A stretch of DNA of 64,000 nucleotides from Neurospora tetraspora (lineage: Eukaryota > Ascomycota > Sordariomycetes > Sordariales > Sordariaceae): positions 5,766,001 through 5,830,000 of the forward strand of contig NW_026944383.1 in assembly GCF_033439725.1 (NCBI RefSeq), written 5' to 3'. Shown in pieces: positions 20,404 through 31,834 of this stretch; the first letter of the stretch is position 1; every line of letters begins with the position of its first letter. Position numbers and translations under genes: made by a program. The notes under the pieces were generated by a model. That model had not been told where the DNA came from. It did no database searches and saw only the letters and a program-made list of their open reading frames with translations.

Positions 20404-21252
20404 ATGGCATCCCCAACAACCCTCCCACCCCGCTACCAAATCCGCAAGCTCACCCTCTCCGACCTCCCCTTCGCCCACGCCATCATCACCCACGCCAACC
20501 TCTTCCACAACGCCGTCTGGTCTCGCCTACACGCCTCCGACGCCGTCTCCCGCTCCTACCAAGTCTTCAACACCGGGCAGTACAACACCTCCCACGGCAT
20601 CGAATCCGGCATGTCCTACGGCATCTTCGACACCTAGTACCAATACAAGCGGCCCGAGTCCGCCGCCACCCACGGCAAAGTCTACTGGGATGAGTCAACC
20701 CCCGCTGCCTCCGGTGCTGAGCTGCTGGAACAAATGGATTTCCCGCTTGTGTCAGTCGCGCTAGCCTACGACCCTGTGGCTACTCCGTTTGATAGAGTCA
20801 AATTCCAACCTCTCTTCGACGCTTTGCCGCTGTTCGAAAAACTAGTCGGCCTGACAGAGGCCAACGACATTCGCCCGCCGGAGGAGCGCAAACCGAAGGA
20901 AGTAGGCGAGTGTCTGTATAGATGCGGAACGGCGACGAGGGCGGATTATGAAGGGAGGGGACTGGCGAGAGCGTTGGCGGCGCATTTGATGGTGGAAGCC
21001 AAGAAGGCGGGGTTCAAGGCCACGCAGGTCGGGACGGTGAATAATCGGCTGAATGAGATTTGGGAGAGGGTGCCTGGCGAGGTTGGGGCTGGGGATGGGG
21101 CTGGGGTGGAGGGGGCGAAGAGTACGGTGGTTAGTGTGGTGGATTTGGAGAGGTATGAGGAGGAGGTGGTGGGGAGTGATGGGGTGGTTAGGAAGGTGAA
21201 TCCGTTTTTGGGGGCGAAGGTTTTGAGGAAGTGTATATATGTTACTCTTTGA
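20404..21252 (+). pseudogene. GNAT-family N-acetyltransferase gene with one in-frame stop
   Basis: The frame starts at an ATG in good context and stays protein-like to 21252, but is broken by TAG at 20635-20637 (GGC ATC TTC GAC ACC TAG TAC CAA). Both sides are in the same frame, together 282 codons plus the stop. The N-terminal part (PRYQIRKLTLSDLPFAHAI) is a typical GNAT opening. The part after the stop contains the acetyl-CoA loop RADYEGRGLARALAAHLM and a C-terminal strand with VLRKCIYVTL. No intron with normal borders removes the stop. It could be a nonsense allele (GAG or CAG to TAG), a read-through gene or a base error. The family transfers acetyl groups to amines; the substrate is unknown. 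Confidence 0.72.
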
Positions 21253-22033
21253 GGAAGGAGGGAAGGAAGGAAGGGGGGAAGGAAGGAAGGAGTAGGTGGG
21301 TGGAAGATGGTGGAGTGGCTTTTGCCTGGCGGGATGTTGCGAAGGAGATGAGAATTTGGGATTTGGGAAGGAGCAACTGATCGTGGGATGAACCGGGCCG
21401 AAAGGCCATGTAACACACCAGAAGCACTGGAGAGTTTGTTAGCTCGAAACCTCTCGTCAAGTGGCCTGGATTTTTTTGGCATTTAGTTTCTCGATGATAG
21501 GAGCCTGAATACTATGTCTGCCCAGATATCGCTGATAACTTGTCTTCGGTTCACTTCGAGGCATTCCAAGGCAGGCTTCCGGCATTCAGGATGGGTTGGG
21601 ATAGGTCTCATTTGGACTATCAGGCTACTGTACATCATGATGATTGACAACCAGTTCTAACTATTGATACCTAGGTATGCAGATGATGTGCTAGATGCAA
21701 CAGCCAGAGATACCCGAACAGAAACCGTCCTGCTTTATCACCCCAAACTCCAGCCAGATCATGATGACCGCCATGATGATAGCTAACGGGTAATGCTGCA
21801 ACACCAGAGAGCAATGTACAGAGCAATCTCTCTACCAACCACCGTCTCGGACATGGTCGGATTCCATATGGACATCTGACCCCTAAGCTCAAAACCTTTC
21901 CATCGTCGATACTGCTACACAACTTTCCCGAAATAGGGTAATACACTTCTATCCCCAGGAAGACATGATTGTTGGCTTCCGGGCCCCAATTGGTCCCCTG
22001 TTGCCGTATCTCCAACACATACTCCCTTCCACT
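21253..22033. other. intergenic between convergent genes
   Basis: Begins with a purine-rich tract (21253-21300, GGAAGGAA units) just after the GNAT frame. The remainder has only short frames without domains. Confidence 0.5.
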
Positions 22034-23350
22034 CTACAAGTTGCTCATATGAACCTGCCTCACCAAGCTGTTAATTTCCTTCGGCCGAAACTCAGGTTCA
22101 TACCTTCCCGCATGACCCAAATCATCAGGCGGCATCGGCACCGGGTATCCCGTTCCCGCCGGTCCAGCCGGTCTTGCCTCATCAGCCTCCACAGCCTCCG
22201 CATCACCAGTAACAGTACCAGTACCAGTACCAGTACCAGTACCAGTAGCAGCAGTAACAACCCCCATACTCCTCGCAAACTCCTCATAAGCCCTCTTCGC
22301 CTCCTTCCGATCCTCCTCCCTAAACCTCTCCACAATCCCCTCCACCACCCTCTCCACCTCCTCCCTCCCTCCCTTCCACCACTCCAACAGCTTTCCCTCC
22401 GCCTGAACCAGCCTCGCAGCAACTTCATTCCCCACAGGCAGCACCTTCTCCTCCCTACACTGCACACAAACCATTGGCACCGCTCTCTCGTTCTTCATCT
22501 TCTCCCTGGCTTCTCTCTGCATCTCCATCAAAAACCGCATCCGCTCCGCCTCAAAGTGTCCCGACCTCTGAGCACGGAACCAAGCACCGAGAAAGCCCAT
22601 CCGGTTCCAGGCCGCATCGCTCATTTCCGGAGTTGCCAGAGCGCGCAAGAGGGGGGTTTCCATACGTCGCCAGAGCTCGTTGTCGTCCTCTTCTGCGCGG
22701 CCTTGGTCTTCGGCAAAGGACTCGATGAACTCGCGGATGCTCATGCCCAAAGCGATCTGCTTGAACGAGAGCATGTTCTCCTTTTGCTCGGGGTCGTCAG
22801 AGCCGGCGAGGAAGAAACCGGGGGCTATGCGGGTGATGGTGGTGGAGAGCACGTGTTTGCAGAGGGTTGGGGGGCTGAGGGATAAGCCGTTGGAAGGGTT
22901 AGGGGAGGAGGGGGAAAAACTGTCGCCGCCGCCGCTTTCGCGGATGTGGTCGCGGATGGAGGTCAGGCGGCGGGTGGTGACTTGGGTTTGGAGAGTGCTG
23001 GTTTGCAGGAGGAGGGCGCTGTCCGGGCCGTAGATCTCGTTCCAGGTTAGAGCGTGGTCGAGCGCGACGTGTTGGTGGTGTGATTCAGTGAGCTGAGGGG
23101 GGATGTCCAAGTGTAGCTCGATGGAGGTGAGGACTTCGGCTTGGGACTGTTGGGCGCGCAGCGAGGATTCGATGTGGGAGAGGTACTGGTCGGCGCGGCC
23201 TTGGAGGTCCAGGAAGGTGGCTATGAGCTGGCTTTTGCTGAGCGAGAGGAGGTCGGCGCGCGTGTAATGCGGTTCGCGAGGGACTTCATCCACGGAGGAG
23301 TCGAAGTCGTGCGACGATAGCAGATGCTGTGTCTCCGGTGGTAGAGGCAT
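22034..23350 (-). CDS. conserved-looking fungal protein of unknown function, 438 aa
   Basis: An uninterrupted frame from ATG 23350. The N-terminal 90 residues are helical (SKSQLIATFLDLQGRADQYL, SSLRAQQSQAEVLTSIELHL) and may form a coiled coil. A Ser/Pro-rich linker follows near 145-165. A helical central region (about 170-280) includes MLSFKQIALGMSIREFIES. CVQCREEK is a lone Cys pair. The segment after it is highly charged (EEVERVVEGIVERFREEDRKEAKRAYEEFARS). A Thr-Gly repeat comes from a GTACCA-type hexamer array, and the tail is Pro-rich. No signal peptide, membrane segment or known domain. Composition and unbroken length argue that it is real. Function not assignable. Confidence 0.7.
   Translation of the reverse strand: MPLPPETQHLLSSHDFDSSVDEVPREPHYTRADLLSLSKSQLIATFLDLQGRADQYLSHIESSLRAQQSQAEVLTSIELHLDIPPQLTESHHQHVALDHALTWNEIYGPDSALLLQTSTLQTQVTTRRLTSIRDHIRESGGGDSFSPSSPNPSNGLSLSPPTLCKHVLSTTITRIAPGFFLAGSDDPEQKENMLSFKQIALGMSIREFIESFAEDQGRAEEDDNELWRRMETPLLRALATPEMSDAAWNRMGFLGAWFRAQRSGHFEAERMRFLMEMQREAREKMKNERAVPMVCVQCREEKVLPVGNEVAARLVQAEGKLLEWWKGGREEVERVVEGIVERFREEDRKEAKRAYEEFARSMGVVTAATGTGTGTGTGTVTGDAEAVEADEARPAGPAGTGYPVPMPPDDLGHAGRYEPEFRPKEINSLVRQVHMSNL
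22206..22244 (+). repeat. hexanucleotide microsatellite inside the 438-aa gene
   Basis: About six tandem copies of a CAGTAC-type unit. On the minus strand they encode alternating Thr-Gly, so repeat number changes would keep the frame. Confidence 0.85.
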
Positions 23351-23849
23351 CTTTGCGGACTTCCGGCGCGATAAGCGTCGTCTCGGACGTCAGTTGGGTC
23401 AGAGATTACTGCGCGGGGTAGCGATGATACCAGGCAAATGCTAAACGCGAAGGGCAAGTAGTCGGCTGGGGCAAGATGACGGAAATGGAATGCACTATGA
23501 TGTTGGTTTGCTTGTTGGCTTGTCAGCTTGTTGGCGCGTTGGTTTGTTGGAACGGGCAAGGATAGCTTCAAGGGAGATGGTTTACTACTTTGTTGTAGCA
23601 TTCACATTGCACCCGGCCTCCAGGTTGCGCTAACTAGGTAGGTAGACAACACGAAGTGAATGGGAAGTGGAAGGTCCGCGAAGAGCTACAGAACCCGCAC
23701 GGCTGAAACGCGCAGAGCCTCCCGGTACCGTGGTAACGGTCCCCAGATATCCCAAACACAAGCACGTCGCAGTGTTAGACGTAAAGTGGAAGGAGCAGGC
23801 ACCACTCACCAAACAGCCGCGGCGCCGACCACAGGTTTATCTCAGAAAC
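23351..23849. other. intergenic between tandem minus-strand genes
   Basis: Promoter of the 438-aa gene and 3' flank of the hydrolase gene. Contains TTGGTTTGTTGG-type short repeats near 23510-23550. No gene recognised. Confidence 0.5.
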
Positions 23850-24800
23850 TCAGACCTCTTTGGCCACGAACGCTCGCATGGCAAACCATTTGCTGAACCA
23901 ACGCACAGCCTGAACCTCAGACTGATCTCCCCTCTCCTTCTGCAACGGATCCTCCGGATCTCCTCTCACAGCAAACCCATGCTTGGCTCCCGGATACACC
24001 ACAACCTCATACGCATTCGGCATATCCGCCCCCTCCACCTCCACCTCCGTCGCCGACGTTTTGTTCTTGTCTTCCAGAATTCTCGTCACTTCCTTCATCT
24101 TCTCCCTCCCCATATACGCATCGTCCTCCCCGTTCGCCAAGCTGAGCGGAAGCTGCACCTCTTGGATGTGCCTCGGCAACTTGAGCAACGACGGATGGGC
24201 AGTGAACGCGCAGTCAATCAGCGGAACCTTCCCTCCACCACCAAGCGTCACCCAATTGTCCGGGTTTTGAGTATTAGTAAGGCCAACAGCGTAGAGCCCA
24301 CCCCAGCAGAACCCAGCAACGCCGACCTTGGGAGGTGTACCATCCGCCGACGGCGTCGATCGCACAGCGCTGAGGAAGGATCGCACGCGCGGCCAAGCAA
24401 CAGATGGACGGGTGCGGTAAAGGAAGAGGAGGACAACGGGGACGGCCTTGATGATGTTCCAGGAGCGACTCAGGATGCGGAAAAGCCAGGGCGAGTTGGG
24501 GTCGGGCTTCGACTCGAATGAGGCCATGAGCGAGAGAGGGACAGCTTTGCCGTCCATGAAGTCGGGGACGTACACAATGCAGGGAACACGTTTTGCGTAT
24601 GAATCCGCTAGGGCGCGCGTGTTGCGGAGGGTCCATCCGAAGGCATCGGTAATGAGAACTACCGTGCCGAGCGGTTTTACCCAGGGCTCCGGGGTCGCGA
24701 TGTATGTGGGAAGTCCGTGGATGACATCCTCGTGGCCGGTGGGGATGACGTCGCCGCGGAGGGTTCCTTTGAAGCAATCGGCGCAAACGGGGACGGACAT
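23850..24800 (-). CDS. dienelactone hydrolase family protein, 316 aa
   Basis: I start at the ATG at 24800 (context CACAATGTC) rather than at the upstream in-frame codons. The start MSVPVCADCFKGTLRGDVIP is typical of fungal members. The alpha/beta hydrolase core has the nucleophile Cys165 in GVAGFCWGG, an acid in NGEDDAY (Asp226 or Asp227) and His274 in GAKHGFAVRGD. It ends with RWFSKWFAMRAF. The founding enzyme opens dienelactones in aromatic breakdown, but most fungal members are uncharacterised hydrolases, so the substrate is open. No signal peptide, so probably cytosolic. A hydrophobic stretch near 120-130 (VPVVLLFLYR) replaces part of the usual lid. Confidence 0.83.
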   Translation of the reverse strand: MSVPVCADCFKGTLRGDVIPTGHEDVIHGLPTYIATPEPWVKPLGTVVLITDAFGWTLRNTRALADSYAKRVPCIVYVPDFMDGKAVPLSLMASFESKPDPNSPWLFRILSRSWNIIKAVPVVLLFLYRTRPSVAWPRVRSFLSAVRSTPSADGTPPKVGVAGFCWGGLYAVGLTNTQNPDNWVTLGGGGKVPLIDCAFTAHPSLLKLPRHIQEVQLPLSLANGEDDAYMGREKMKEVTRILEDKNKTSATEVEVEGADMPNAYEVVVYPGAKHGFAVRGDPEDPLQKERGDQSEVQAVRWFSKWFAMRAFVAKEV

Positions 24801-25351
24801 TGTGACTGTGTGATCAATGCATGGAGTAAAGTAGGAGAAGAAGATGAGATATTGTGTGAACAATTGGTATTTTTCTGGTCATCAAGCTGTCATGTAGATG
24901 AACGGATATGGATGTTTGAGGTTGAAAGCGGAGTTTAGAATAAAACCGGAGTTTAGAATAAAAGCCGAGCCAATGGTTGGGATCTCAATCTCAATGTGCA
25001 GGACAGGAAACTGAAAAGTTACATGAACTCCGGGTTAGGGTTACACATGCCCCAATAAATCCACCTGCCGCCCCGATTCTCCAGCACGGTCGCTCAATGC
25101 ACCAACCCTGGCGTACGCAACCCGCGGGATGGACAAAAAGACTGCCTTGGCCGATGAAATGACGCTCCGTCGTCTTTCAAAAGAATGTCGGCGCTTTCCG
25201 ATGTGAAAGGAGGAGCGAAAGGCTTTTGGGCCGATGATACCTGTATTCATAACAGCTTCATAACGGGAGCCTAATAGAAATAGAACAGAGGTGATAATGA
25301 GTTGTTCCCGCTTGTAAGCGCTAACCACTAACAATTACGCCCAAGCCCCCT
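24801..25351. other. promoter region of the hydrolase gene and flank of the RIPped element
   Basis: Contains two copies of a 17-bp GGAGTTTAGAATAAAA(A/G) unit in tandem near 24928-24965. No gene. Base composition is normal up to the start of the AT-rich element at 25357. Confidence 0.6.
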
Positions 25352-25356
25352 ATATC
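25352..25356 (+). repeat. 5-bp target-site duplication (ATATC), left copy
   Basis: Matches 30759-30763 and abuts the left LTR. Confidence 0.8.
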
Positions 25357-25530
25357 TGTCAGATTTACCGGTATAATTGAATGAATCTGTGTAATTGATT
25401 CGAGCGCTCTCTCTACCGAAGGTTTAGGGGTCTGGGGGTATCCTATATTTGCTAAGACTTATTAAATCAGGTGGTTAGAACTCTGGCATCTAGCCCACAT
25501 CTAGTTAGAATACTACCCTAAAATCTAATA
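25357..25530 (-). repeat. LTR of the RIPped element, left copy
   Basis: Starts TGTCAGATTTACCGG and ends TCTAATA, a mutated form of TCTGACA. Aligns without gaps to 30585-30758. Confidence 0.83.
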
Positions 25531-28500
25531 CACCCCCTTACTTACAAACTTCTTTTACTTCTTTAAAATTAAAAGTAAAATTATTTATATATTACTCTCG
25601 TCGTTTCATATCTCCAATCCCAATATTTTATCTAAATTATCGAAATCTACCTCTCCCGGTACCAGATTATCTCTTCCTCTGCTATCTTCCCACAATAGCA
25701 CTTTAACTATCCCTAGCAACCTCCTAAATCTCCTATACTCCAAAATACCCAATACCTTTATTAATCTATCTATTAATATCAATTTTATTTCTAAATATTC
25801 GATATTAAGGGTCTTTTTCTTAAAAATTTCTCCCCTTAACCAATATCTATAAATATCTACGTACCTTATCTTGATACTAAAAGTAAACGTCTTCTCTATA
25901 AATACCCTAATAATTTACTAGTTATTATAATATAGAGTAAGAATAGGATCCTCTAATAAATTTACCCCCAATACCAATATTAATCGGTTTATAAAGAAAG
26001 TCTCCTTAATTACCTTCTCAACTAGATATAATTCTACTTTTATTATTAACGTAGTAACCGTAGTCTATTTAATTACTCCCTAATAAATTAAATTACTATA
26101 TAATTTAATTATAAATCTTTGGGAATTCTTATTGTCACTCTTATTATTAATAAATAAAGTATTGAATGCAATTTCAAATCCATTACTCCCGCCAAAATAA
26201 AATACCTATATTTTTATTATCCTTAAATACTATATAACCTTTTCGCTCGCTGCTAAATAAGTAGGATTAGGATTATAATTATATTTAGCCAATCTACTTA
26301 ACAAAAACGCAATATTTACTCGAATATTAATTATTACGTATAGTAAAGAACTTATATTAATTTAATTCGCTTATATCTCTACGTAATTAGTAATACCTTT
26401 ATAAAAAACTAATTCTTTATACCCTATAAGTATTAAAATTAGGTAGTAATTAAATTTAAGTAGCTTAGTAATCTTATTGATATTTACCTCTTAAAACAAC
26501 TAAATTTCTCCTTAATCTCAATCACATATAACTTCAATACCTAAAAACTATCAGAATTCATCTCCTCCTATTAAGTAATATTATAATTATAATTCTATTA
26601 TATATTTTTTTAACTTCCCCCATCTTATATTTATTGAATACAGAAATAATAGTATTAATATAATATAATATGAAAATACTATCTTTCTTTATAATATACA
26701 AATTTTCAAAAATTACTTTAAATCCTATTGATTTAAATACTCCACTTAATTCTCGTTACTATAATAAAGGAATTCGTCAAAAACCGTATAAGGCTTTAAT
26801 AAATTTAAAAACCTTCCCGGGTATTTAATACTCCGATAATATATATATATAGATGTCCTTATTAGAATAAGTATTTACAAAAGTATTAATTATATCGTAT
26901 TAAATAAATGTAAAATTAAAGCGAATAACAAAAGTAATAATAATACGAAATAATCGACCTACGAAAGTAGACGCGTACGTATCAATTCTTATCTTTTTCT
27001 ATTAATTACCTCTTATAACAAACTTAGCTTTTACCTTATTAAATATCCTATTCTTATTAAATTTATAAGTATAAACCTATATATAATCGAAAATTTATTT
27101 ACGTTTAAAATAGGGGATATCCTTATTTACTTCCATTTATATTTTTATCTTTTTATAATTCTTAAAGTAAATTTCCTCTATTTTCTTAAATTATTAGCTA
27201 AGTACGAAGTTATTTAAATCGTAGTGCTTTTTAAATATTAGGAGGAAATTACGTTAGTATACCCTATTAAAACGACTGTATTTTATAATTAACCGTTCGA
27301 TTTCCCCCTTAATAATTATCTTTTTATTTATTTTAATTACTAGTTAGACTAATTTACCAACGTTAAAAGCGGCTTTCTATAATTCTTAATAACGAACGTA
27401 CTAGTCGATAGCTCGGTCGATAGAACAACTGGTATAGAATATAATTAATGGAATAAATAGAAACGACGGGTATAAACCTATAATATATTCGATAGATATT
27501 TTATTATTAATAAATTATTAAACTAATACCTCTTATAATTAATTACTTTTATTTTAGAAAACTTTTTAATTCCTTTAATAATCCTCCTAATTTTAATCGA
27601 AGAAATTTAACGGGAGAGATTTAATATTATTATTATTAATGTCGTTTAGTAGCGTATAGCTTTTAATATAGGATAGTTTAAATACCTCCGAAGGTTGGTT
27701 AGCAGGCTCGTCTATTCTATTAAATAGGTCGGTAAATTCCTCGCTAGTAATCTTAAGGTTATTTTTAAACTTCTTAACGTTTAAATAGTAGGTAATATCC
27801 TCGTCGAATATTATATCCCTAATTTAAACGATCCGATTTATATAGGGATTCTATATATAATAGATAGAAGTTACTAAGTAGTTAATAAAATACCCGATCT
27901 AAACCTTTAGGTTATACTTTTAAAATCTTTATTTTTTCTTTTAAGTAGCGTTTATTATAGTAAATATTTTATACTTATAGATTCGAAGGTAGTTTAAATC
28001 TAATTTACGTAATTCTTATTAATTGTATTAGTTCGTAAAATAGGTATAGAATCGTTCGAAAGGGGATTTTTAATTATATAAATAATGAAGGGAACGATTA
28101 ATAAAGTAAATGGCCGCGTAAGTAATTCTTAATTATAAATCTTCTAATATTTTCGAATTTAATAATATTATACGGTATCTCTCTTTAATTATACCCCCTA
28201 AACTTTCTACCCTTTTATTCCATATTTAAATATTAGGAGTAGAAAATTTAAGAACTGTATTATATTAAGTAAATTTAATTTTAATTTTATTATTTATAAA
28301 TTCGTTATTATATTCAACGGTTTTAATATAAATAGTATATTAGTATTTAAATATTTAAATATAGTTAATTAAAGTATTAATTATCGTAATAACTTTTTAA
28401 TTCGATAAATAGTAGTTCTAAATTAATCCTAACTATTAATAGGTAATTAGAAAGAAATAGCGTAATTCTTTAAGTCCTAATTTAAAATTGAAGAAATTGA

Positions 28501-30584
28501 TAGCGAATTTTTCTCTTAGGCTGTAACTTCGGTCTCTCAAAACGCGGCTAATTTATTATTTTATCTTTACTATATTATATATATTATATTTAATTAATGG
28601 TATACTATATAATTATAATCTATTAACGTTTTATAAATAATTGATTATTTTAGAATTTAAATAACCGAGTTATTAATACTATATTTCCGCTAATTATCTC
28701 GAAGGTCGTTGTATATATAAATTCATTTAATAATAGTGTATTACGAATGAAATTCTAATAAATAAACGGGGAATAATCTTAATAACTGTTTAATTATAAA
28801 TAATATTTAAATATTAAAGAAATACACCTTTAGCCTCCTTTAAATAAGTATTTAATAATTAATAGTCCTAATAGAAACTCTACCTTTGCAATTAAAAATA
28901 GGAAACGAAATTAGTAGTAAAATCAGGGTAGAAGGCGACCTCCTTCAACCGTAATTTTAAAGGATTGTTCTTACCCTTAATAACGATATCGACCTCCCTA
29001 AACCCTTTAATTTCTATTTAAATATTACCAACCTATAAAAGGTTATCCGGATTAATATAACGAAAATAAAGGAAACGAATAATTTTATTAAATATATAAA
29101 ACGAATTACTTAAATCGAATATTGCTAAATGTTTAAGAAAGTAAATCTTATTTCCAATTTTAAATACCCTATTAATTTAGAAAGTTACTTTATAAATCCA
29201 ACTTAATAAATATATTAATTTCTCCCTTCTTAATTTCCTCCTCCTTTTTAAAGAATTTAATTACTTCCTTAATAAACTTTAAATGTCTGACAAAATTAAC
29301 TTTAATAACGTATTTAATAGAAGGGTATAACCTAAAGTATAAAACTTCGCGCTTAAATTAATATACTAATGATCTTTAAAAGAATAATAGCCTTTTTCGT
29401 ATACTTTATATATTATACTATTACCCCTCTTATATAATTAAATTTCGGATTTATCCAACGAAAACTTTCTCTTTTTAATATTAAAACCCTTTAATTTTTT
29501 ATTCTTACCGTCGTAACGAACGTCCTTATTTTTAATATTATAATTTTCGCTATTATATTTTTAATTATTATATTTAATATTAATTTAGCTAGCATTAAAA
29601 GTATTGTAATAAACTCCTCCTCTTTCGGCGGCGACCCCGTAACGAACGCTATCGATACTGTACCGTTTAAAATCCTTATAAACTTCTATATATTCAGAAA
29701 TATCAACGGCTATTTCTTTATTAAATTTCTAAGCGCTATTATATTACCCCGGGCGAATAATTTTAACCGTGTTAATAAAATTAAAATACTATAAATTAAT
29801 AACGAAAGTCTCCCCGATTCCCTTATTCCAACCGTTACTTATAGTAATAAACTAAATTTATAATTAATTAATCTAATTTTTAAGTTCATTCGTAAAAATA
29901 GCGATAGCCTCATAATATATCTTTCTTGCTTTAACTTAATCGTTAACCACTTTATAATTTATTATTTATTTAAAATTTCGATACTATTTATCAGTATTAT
30001 ATTCTTACCTTATAACTCTATGCTATAGTTTATAATTAATTACTAATCTTATTTAAATATATAAGGCCTTATTATTAATTATAAACTCCTTCTGATCCTC
30101 TTTATTATTAGGACAGAGGCTAACTTCTAATTTATAAAATTATTTATTAATAAGGTCGTCTTCGGTAATAAATGTATTAATTACAATTCTATTTCGGTCG
30201 TAATATTTAATAAATTCTTTATAATTAGTCCCGTCTTAGTAAATAATAATTTAAGAATTAATACTGCTATCAAAACGTACGAATTCCGCTTTAGCATTAT
30301 TAATACAAATTCTAACCTCCTTTATTATAAAGTAATAATTAAGAGAAAGCTATTTCGAGGCGGATAGTTTTTTAATTTTTCTTTAAAACTAATTCTTAAG
30401 GATATTAGGGACATACTCTGACTAGAATATAAATTCCTATTATAATTAGTTATCACCATCTTTAGAGTAAGCGACGTTTTCTTTCGTTTCAGTAGGCTTT
30501 AAAAGGAATATTGTAATCCGGTTATTATTTACTATTCGTACGTACTAATCGTTATATTCATAGGTTACATATCAAACTATTAGT

Positions 30585-30758
30585 TATCAAATTTACTAAT
30601 ATAATTAAATAAATCTATATAATTAACTCGAGCGCTCTCTCTACTAAAGGTCTAAGGGTCTAGGGGTATCCTATATTTACCAAGACCTATTAAATCAAGT
30701 GGCTGGGACTCTAGCATCTAGCCCACATCTGGCCAGAATACCACCCTAGAATCTGACA
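30585..30758 (-). repeat. LTR of the RIPped element, right copy
   Basis: Starts TATCAAATTTACTAA (mutated first half) and ends intact in TCTGACA. All differences I see from the left copy are transitions. Confidence 0.83.
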
Positions 30759-30763
30759 ATATC
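30759..30763 (+). repeat. 5-bp target-site duplication (ATATC), right copy
   Basis: Same bases as 25352-25356. Confidence 0.8.
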
Positions 30764-31190
30764 CGTGTCCCGTCTGCATAGTCAGCCGCTATGCCACCAC
30801 TGCGCCTCACCCGGAGATAGCGGCCACCCGACCCTCCTCGGCCCCTCCCCCGCATTTCTTTCCGCATCCGCCCCTCCATTACCTCTAGGTACGATTCCGA
30901 TGTCACCTCGCCTGTCCTTGAGCTTATCGTCGACAACAGGTCGTTGTTGGACGTTGTTGGACCCGAATTAGGCCGCTCTAGAGACCAACGATTCACTGTT
31001 GTATTATTATCATCCTGATGGCCTGATGCACGTTGCTGACCACTAGGGCTGACAATCTCACATATGCTGCGGTTAGTATACTGCGATGTTGCTGCGATCA
31101 GTGGATGTAGGCAGGGTGCTTGTTAGCGTCAAACAGGGGTTAGGGTGATAGAACCTCGATGGAATTGACGGGGAGCAACTAGTGATCGAT
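30764..31190. other. GC-normal island between two RIPped blocks
   Basis: Normal composition, directly continuing the host sequence left of 25352 once the element is removed. A minus-strand frame at 30718-30996 reads Arg/Gly-rich (GRGRGGSGGRYLRVRR) but lacks a family and overlaps the LTR. It may be an old gene fragment. No confident gene. Confidence 0.5.
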
Positions 31191-31473
31191 CAGTAATAAC
31201 AGGATCCCAGTAATAACTATAATAACTGTTTCGTAAGGAAAAAATGGTAATTCAAACGCGGCCGTGCGTAAACCCATATTTTTCTAGTATTTTACTAGAT
31301 ACACAAAGTCGTATAAAAAGTCAATTTGTTTGCTAGAAATCAACTTTTTTACTAGAAATCGATTTCTTTCTTTTACGTATAAATACTAGATAAATCTATA
31401 TATTTAATAACTATCCTTTCTATAAATGCCCTCTACTACTCTCTCTTCTACTCATTCCTCTTATACCTAGTTA

Positions 31474-31478
31474 TCTCG
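31474..31478 (+). repeat. target-site duplication TCTCG, left copy
   Basis: Pairs with TTTCG at 35567-35571; the single difference is a C-to-T transition. Confidence 0.6.
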
Positions 31479-31834
31479 TGTTAAGAGATATTCTAGGCGG
31501 TGCCTAGATATCTCTACTCTATTGTAACACATACTAAATTAGGTATAGGTATACTCATTTAAGTATATTACAGTATATAAGAATATTCACCCCGTCGGTC
31601 TCTATTAAAACTAACGGATTAATTAATTATTACCTTATAACCTATTATCTATTTTATTTACACACTATGAAATTGTATATAAGGTTCTAAGTTGAGGTTC
31701 TCAATAATTATTATTTTTATTTCCTTTAATAAAACTAACGCTAATCATTATGTACTATTATTTTATTTAGTAACCAATTGCTTACTCTCTTATTCTTTAT
31801 TAATATTACTTATAAAATACGTCTTTACGTAATA
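31479..31834 (+). repeat. LTR, left copy, 356 bp
   Basis: Starts TGTTAAGAGATATTC and ends TACGTAATA. Shares unmutated stretches such as CCCCGTCGGTCTCTATTAAAA with the right copy. Confidence 0.78.

Larger units (their letters stand above)
25357..30758 (-). mobile_element. RIP-degraded LTR retrotransposon, 5402 bp, probably Copia
   Basis: Bounded by 174-bp direct repeats and exact 5-bp duplications (ATATC). The interior is extremely AT-rich with stops in every frame, and repeat differences are transitions, which is RIP. CACCCCCT next to the left LTR equals the polypurine tract of the intact Copia at 4829, so the left LTR is the 3' one and the element runs on the minus strand. Size and polarity match Copia; the LTR sequence differs from the intact element, so it is another family. 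Coding domains can no longer be read with certainty. Confidence 0.83.

Noticed and set aside
20297-20764. 155-codon Pro/Ser-rich frame overlapping the GNAT gene
   Set aside because: It is an out-of-frame shadow of the GNAT coding sequence with low-complexity composition.
21965-22885. 306-codon plus-strand frame
   Set aside because: Antisense to the 438-aa gene; its Leu/Pro/His-rich low-complexity reading is a typical shadow.
23667-24521. 284-codon plus-strand frame
   Set aside because: Antisense to the dienelactone hydrolase gene, whose catalytic motifs are clear on the other strand.
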